NCBI GenBank assembly: GCA_037102815.1
Contig: BTPP01000001.1
Coordinates: 2,691,001-2,755,000 of the forward strand
Source: Neurospora intermedia
Lineage: Eukaryota; Ascomycota; Sordariomycetes; Sordariales; Sordariaceae
Direction of reading: 5' to 3'
DNA length: 64,000 nucleotides
The notes beneath the pieces were generated by a model. It was given only the letters and a program-made list of their open reading frames with translations. It did no database searches and was not told where the DNA came from. The position numbers were made by a program, and so were the translations under genes. This document shows positions 58,614 through 64,000 of the stretch, piece by piece; position 1 is the stretch's first letter, and each line of letters opens with the position of its first letter.

Positions 58614-59315
58614 CGCGAGAGCGTCGGAAAGAGAAGTTAATAGTCTGAAGTTTGTGTCGTATGTGTGTTGCGATTCTGAGTCAGAGAGAAAGTCGTTATA
58701 TAAACAGATTGTGAGGCGTCCAAGCGCGCGGCGTAGAGAGAGCAATGGTGAAAGTGAGATGGATTAGTTGATGAATAAGAAACTAACCGCAAACGCAAGT
58801 TAAGGGAACATGGTTCTGTGCTGCGATTGATGGCAGTGATTGGACAAGAGCATCTTCATCTGCAGCAGAACCTTGCATTAAATTATGCATCTAAGCTTGT
58901 TACGGTAAATGCATTGTAGGATTATGCACAACTCGCAAAGTGGTCAAAGCTCTCTCTACTTGTGCTCTTTCACACAGTAAACAGCGGCGTCACTGGACGC
59001 GCTGAACCAATTCGGCGTCGCGCTGGTTATACTTGTGTCTGCATCCATGGACGCAAAACATCGAACTTTGCCAGATAACCTGGTTATTTCATCTTAAAAC
59101 TCTTGCACTGGAAAGCAATCATACGAAACGAGGCCCGGTTGTAGCTACCCAGCTAAGCATCATCGAAACCGCGACTTTCATCTACGTCGAATCAGAACCA
59201 ACCAGCCGCATTCCCATCTCTAACTTTTGGGGCAGACCAGAGTTCCCTTGCTGTCGTATCATACATGTGTATATCTTCTACTCCTTTTTTCTTCTGTTTC
59301 GTGGCGATCTCCACT
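58614..59315. other. Intergenic region
   Basis: 702 bases between two minus-strand genes: the promoter of the CID/RS gene and the 3' end of the DUF4748 gene. No other gene supported. Confidence 0.5.
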
Positions 59316-59948
59316 TCAAGAGAATCGATCCCCCTTCCTGCTAGAATATGGGACGCTAGCCTCGTACTTGCTTTTCTCGAATACCCTTTCGCGCTCGGTC
59401 GAAGGCGCATGTCTCGTCGGCGCCGGATCGTTGCTAGATTCCATGCTGGGTGAGCCGGCCGAGTCCGTCCGTGCCGGAGAGCCGTTGTAGGTGGCTGACG
59501 AAGAGAGGGACTGGGACTGAAGGTTTTCCGATTGCTCCATCGAGCTAGCCATGCTCTTCTTGCGGCGCAGTTCCTCGAGCTGGTTACGGCGCGAGGCATT
59601 GATCTCCTTCTTGGCGAAATAGTACGCGGCGGCGCCACCTGTGCGATTGCGGGAGAGCGTTAGTTTCCCTCTCTTCCCTTCGTTTTCGTGTTATTGTCGG
59701 AGTGAAACGGTTTGCAACGTACCAACGCACAGAGAGCCCCAACCGAGCCTGTGGAGTTAAGGTACCATATTAGTTAGCCGGCCATGAGGATTTACTGATT
59801 TCGACGACGGCGTGGTTGTGTTGCGGTGGAATAGCGCGCTCACCAGAAAGACTTGACCTAGACGGAGGGAAAGAGGTATGACGTTAGCTTGGCGTCTTGT
59901 TTGCTATGCCAGTGTGGATGTTGCGCCTGCGAGACCTACGGTGTTCAT
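59316..59948 (-). CDS. DUF4748-type small protein, probable mitochondrial membrane
   Basis: Four exons on the minus strand: 59948-59940 (9 nt), 59857-59844 (14 nt), 59748-59723 (26 nt) and 59638-59316; 123 residues. The three tiny exons together give MNTVKSFWLGWGSLCVG, and the last continues GGAAAYYFAKKEINASRRNQ then LEELRRKKSMASSME. This N-terminal membrane segment followed by AYYFAKKxIN and a basic helix is the DUF4748 layout I recall from filamentous fungi. The Ser/Glu-rich C-terminus is disordered. Each junction has standard donors (GTAGGT, GTGAGC, GTACGT) and TAG/CAG acceptors, and the phases work only if all are used. Function unknown; mitochondrial inner-membrane location is a guess from its size and single helix. 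Confidence 0.85.
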
Positions 59949-62900
59949 GTTCTCGGTATTCTTCGCAATCGGTGTTGATTGAAGCAACTAGTTTTCGAGA
60001 AGTTCAGAAAAGAATCAGAGGTACAATCTAAGTCAAGGACGCTTCTTTGGTTTGGACCCTTGGAGTTGGTCGATTTTGTCTCGATGGGGTGATACGATGT
60101 TGAAGAAGCCAAGCTGCACAGACCCTGATCGAACGATGCAAGACCCCGGTAAGCGGCCTTGCAACATCGTTCGCTTATCCGGCAGGCAACTGCACAAGAC
60201 TTTGATCCGAGCTCGGACAAGAACATTCAATTCCTCAGCTATTCTTGACATTTCAATACCGTTTTCCCTGCACTTACAATCGGTTTATGTATCGGTCATG
60301 GCACGTAAATCTTGTGAAGGAACTTTTCAAAGAAGTTCGATACTCAGTCATGGGATCAAACCCGAGTGATCGCTTTGTACGGCCCGGTTCCCCGTCTCGC
60401 GCAGCTGACCCACAGTTCCACCCCGATTTAGGGGTTTGTTTACATTCTGCATGATAAGAGAGCATCTGTCCTCGCCAGCTACCAGGTACCTCGTCGTCCG
60501 TTTCTTTATACTGTCCAGGTACTATGCATCTACCTCGATGTTTCGATGTACGACGGCATGCGCCACTCGGAGGTCTACAAGATGATGAAGCTTTACCTGC
60601 CAACCTCATCTTAGAGGACCCCGCAGACCAGAACGGTATGGAAGGCTTACGGCTTTGTGCAAGATATACTGCGCTTTTGTTCCTGCCGTGGTAGGGAGGT
60701 TTCTACACGCCGTCCTGCTCTGTTAGTTGCAAACAACTTGTGTTATCCGATCCGAGAAGTGAAAGAGAACCCACGAGGTACTACCCATGGATCGTCTTTT
60801 AATTAGCTAGGTTATCAAACAACCACTGCCCATACTAACTTGCCACGTCCGATATCCTGTCAACCGCCAACGCGAGGCAGAATTCGACCATGAACACGGC
60901 CATCAATTTCAACAACAGCTGCGTTGCGCCTAGCAGCCAATTCACCTCTTCGCTTTCTACTACGCTTTGGAGGAGAAAAAAGACAAGCAGCGACCACCAC
61001 AGCGGAACAAAAAGTGCGGTTGGAGCTATGGCGAGCGACATGAAGAGAACAGAGTCGATCGAGGTTCCTTAGGAGAAGAAGTCCGCGACCTCTCAAGATC
61101 AAAATGAAGGTGTCCCGCTAGGCCTATATACAATTATCCTATTGAGATTCACATAGGTAGATAGTTACGTATTGGATTTGGGCAGCCTCGGAGTCCAACT
61201 CCGTGTCCGAATTCTGTACAAGAAAAAAAGACAAAAGTTTTTCTGGGGGAATGAATGAAAACCAGCATCTAATATTTTGGGGCAAGATAGTAGTAGCAAG
61301 CGGATATGATGCTCCTAAGGGGGACCAAATGCTGTTTCTTTTACAGAGAACACTATATGCTACATATGGAGATCAAATCGTTCAGAGGGTTTTTGTTTAA
61401 GACTCTGATCAGAAGCTGGTCTAGGCCGCTGGCGGTTTCACCTGTATGGTCAACTGACTTGGGGGGAAAGGGGGCTCCATCATTGGGTATGTACAAACAT
61501 TGAGGGGTGGAATGGGATACTTGGGAAGTCGGGCAGTCAGCTTGTTGAACACTCAATAGACGCCTAATCGGAAACAACTTGAAATAGCGGAGTGAAGGCA
61601 TTGAGAAGACGGGCTCGCAGTCCTTTAATTCAAACATCAAATCCCATTTCCCGCTTTGTCGTTACATCGTCCATGAACCGAAAAGGGGAAAGGAGGAGAC
61701 ATGGAATGGACCTGAGGGGACTCTGACTAGGTACCTTACCTACCCGTCATGTTTTGGATACCAAGGGGAACGCTGCTCGAAAAACCACCTAAACTCGCGG
61801 TACCTGCATCTGTTACCAACCGTTCGTTGCTTTTAGATCCCGCCGTGGGTGGAATGCTTCCATTTTCGTCCCGTTCCCTCATGTCCCTCGTTTGTCGAAT
61901 GGAGAGGGAAGGCTGAAACAAAGAATTGTAAAGTTGATGACCAACAACCCTGGAATAGACTCTTCACAGCACGATATGGAGACACTGGAATGTCATCCGT
62001 TTGTTTCTGTCGGTGGACTTCGTGGCCATGTTGGCCGAATGAACTGCCAAAGTGGGGTCCTATTTGGCGCTAAGGATACAAATGCCAGACCACCAAAGCC
62101 ATGACATCGCCGTAAACATCAATACGGTTGTGATTCCTCTTCGACCTTGTTTTCTTTGATTCGTGCTTATAGTAAACAATCGTCCCCCATAGGTGCTTAC
62201 AGCCCTACAAACCGCCGGTGTCTTGTCAATTTCCCGTTGTCGTCGTGTTACTTGTATGCAGTCCACGGTGAGTTGTCCTTGGACGAGGTAGGGTACGGTA
62301 CGGTACGGTACCTCTAGGCACCTACCCTACCTCTACTATGCAGTACCCAAGGTACGTACCTTCCACTCGGTAAGGTACCTGCCCCTGTTTGCGATTGCAG
62401 TACCCCTTGGGCCCCGCTGATCTTCAGCATCAAGTCTCGACCTTCAGACACTTCGACCAACGAAAAGGGCAGCCGGTTCGTAGCCGGCCCAGCCCCCAAA
62501 AAGGGCGAGTCCACAGCGCATCGTCATCTCCAAAACTGCCTGCAAACACGAGCCGGACACAGCCCCAAAAGTCGGGTGCCTCCCCCAGATCAGGTCCCCC
62601 GCCCACTGCACCCACCGTCCGAGCAGAAAGAACACTGTTTGGCAAGACGACAGAGCAGAGGAGACCCAATTGTGTGCCAGTGTCATCCATCTCCAGCTGG
62701 TGCCAGCGCCAGGCCAGGAGCAATCCACAAGGCAACCCAGACAGACGCATCTTCCTTTCTCCCAACCACGCCGCCCTTCGTTCCCTCCGACCCAGACTGT
62801 TGAAACTCGATTACTCAAAGGGTTGGCTTCCTTCGCCAAACTGTCTGCCACGGTCTCTCATTTTTACCTGATTTTTGATTTATTTTTCCGTGTCAATCCA

Positions 62901-63092
62901 GACCCCAGAGCCAACGCGCTTCGCGACAGCTTCAACAACGCTCGTTATCCCCGCCGTCTCCGGTCTCCGCCCGAGTCCATGTTCGCCTAGGCCCCCGGTT
63001 TGATGAAAAGAGTCCACCGGCTGTCGTGGATAGTATACGGATGGGCATAGCAACCCCGAGCTTGCGGTTGATCTTCTGCCTTCGCCGCCGTC
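59949..63092. other. Large divergent intergenic region
   Basis: 3.1 kb between the DUF4748 gene and the gene at the right edge. Open frames are short and unbiased. A cluster of GGTAC/TACC palindromic repeats lies at 62287-62380. The C-rich stretch from 62400 to 63090 is probably the promoter and leader of the next gene. No gene supported. Confidence 0.5.
62287..62380. repeat. GGTAC/TACC palindromic cluster
   Basis: GGTACGGTACGGTACGGTAC-type repeats followed by TACC-rich stretches and further GGTAC palindromes, similar in style to the cluster at 45309. Confidence 0.7.
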
Positions 63093-64000
63093 ATGGACCC
63101 TCCGGCTAGCAAAGATGGGCCTGATGGCTCATCCCTTGTGAGTGTCTATCCCGTCTCTGGAGGCCCCCCCTTCCCCGGATTCGGACCCGGGCGCCGTCCA
63201 CGAGAGGCGTCGGACACCCGGTACCGTAGACGCGGCGACATGGAAGGACAGCCTGACTGACCGCTGCACTAGAAACCAGTCTCGTCGCTCCTGGCGAAAT
63301 TCGAAAACATGAACAAAGCTGGCGACACACAGCAATCATCCAGTTCCAGCGCCAGAACGACATCTCCTGCGCCCAAGCCCGACCGGCTACGGGACCCGAG
63401 TCCTTTGGGGGCACGCGAACCCCCCGCCATTCCGACGAGACCCACGCCTAGGGCGAATATCCCGAGTTTACAGCCGCAGTACACTGGTGTCAGTGTCGCT
63501 AGTACTGCCGGTTATTCTAGCTCGCCAATCCGTTCCGTGCCTCCGCCGATATCCTCGTTAGCTCCTCGACCGGCCCAACCTCCGTTCCTCAATGTTCAGC
63601 CGCCCCAGTCACCAAGCCGCAATGTAGATGGTGTGGCGGTCGGGGAGCGCCCTCCTTTCCTCCAGACCGATTCGCTCGCTAAAGTTGTGTCGCCTCCCAC
63701 CGCTAGCAAGCAATTCAAGATACCGAGTCGCCCTATTACACCGGCCACCTCCGATCCACAAAGATCGCCTCGACTGGCCGCTACACAGCCTCCGTCTCCT
63801 CCCCCGCCTCGCCGATCGGTTGAACTACAAAGGCCCCGAGACGTTGAAAAGCCCAGGCCGGTCCCGCCACCCATTAACAGGGCGGAAAAGCCAGTAATTC
63901 CTTCTCGCTCCTCGGTCCAGATCGAGAGAAGTCAAGCATTGGATATCAAGACTCGAACCCCAGAAAGAATCTCGCCTTTCAGTAGTCCGCCTAGTAGCAA
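63093..64000 (+). CDS. Start of a large disordered protein, runs off the edge
   Basis: Exon 1 is 63093-63137 and exon 2 starts at 63273 and stays open to the window end (phase 0, donor GTGAGT, acceptor CTAG); 257 residues visible. The product begins MDPPASKDGPDGSSLKPVSS, then LLAKFENMNKAG. This short SSLLAKFENM motif is seen, from memory, at the start of several fungal signalling or GEF-like proteins. The rest is disordered, rich in Pro/Ser/Arg with many SP and PP motifs and poly-Pro stretches (QPPSPPPPRR), suggesting SH3 or kinase targets. The catalytic part, if any, lies beyond the window. Function not assignable. Confidence 0.75.

Noticed and set aside
60000-62000. Search for tRNA, 5S rRNA or transposon relics
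   Set aside because: No T-loop/acceptor pairing, no terminal repeats and no transposase or polymerase motifs were found.
62389-62871. 160-codon Pro/Ser/Arg-rich frame before the right-edge gene
   Set aside because: No ATG start, and the C-rich composition fits a leader or promoter.

Overview
This window is nuclear DNA of a filamentous ascomycete. The genes carry short introns (about 45-125 nt) with GTATGT/GTAAGT-type donors, CTAAC/CTGAC branch points and TAG/CAG acceptors. Several families are typical of Pezizomycotina: an ABCC transporter with the fungal N-terminus, a PLP-enzyme/rhodanese fusion, DUF4748 and GPI-tailed Ser/Thr-rich wall proteins. The overall style fits Sordariomycetes, most likely Sordariales (Neurospora/Sordaria-like). 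That placement is inferred from gene style, not from a search.

I support about 20 protein-coding genes, most rebuilt exon by exon with phases checked. Left to right: Ser/Thr-rich GPI protein (+), FAM32A-like nuclear protein (-), small Cys-containing GPI-tailed protein (+), full-length ABCC transporter (+), mitochondrial 3-hydroxyisobutyryl-CoA hydrolase (-), SmD2 (+), dihydroxyacetone kinase (-), small conserved protein (-), CobW/ZNG1-type GTPase (+), RNA polymerase II subunit Rpb11 (-), vacuolar amino-acid transporter (-), vacuolar cation-chloride cotransporter Vhc1 (+), a 1224-residue disordered protein (+), PP2A B56 subunit (-), TFIIIC tau95 subunit (+), PLP enzyme with C-terminal rhodanese (-), DHA14-type MFS transporter (+), CID/RS/RGG protein of the CHERP type (-), DUF4748 protein (-), and the start of a disordered protein running off the right edge (+).

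There is no sign of a biosynthetic cluster. This is a mixed chromosomal stretch of housekeeping genes (splicing, transcription, valine and glycerol metabolism, vacuolar transport) with long intergenic spaces of 1-3 kb. I see no tRNA, rRNA, CRISPR, retroelement or other mobile element.

Points most worth a second look: a one-base phase conflict at intron 3 of the ABCC gene; a spliced mitochondrial leader versus a leaderless start inside the intron of the hydrolase gene; genes opening with very small coding exons (5 nt, and 9/14/26 nt in a row); a GC-AG intron in the B56 gene; the PLP-rhodanese fusion; a minisatellite just upstream of the MFS gene; a 14-bp inverted repeat in an AT-rich patch; and an exact 23-bp word shared by an intergenic region and the ZNG1-type coding sequence.
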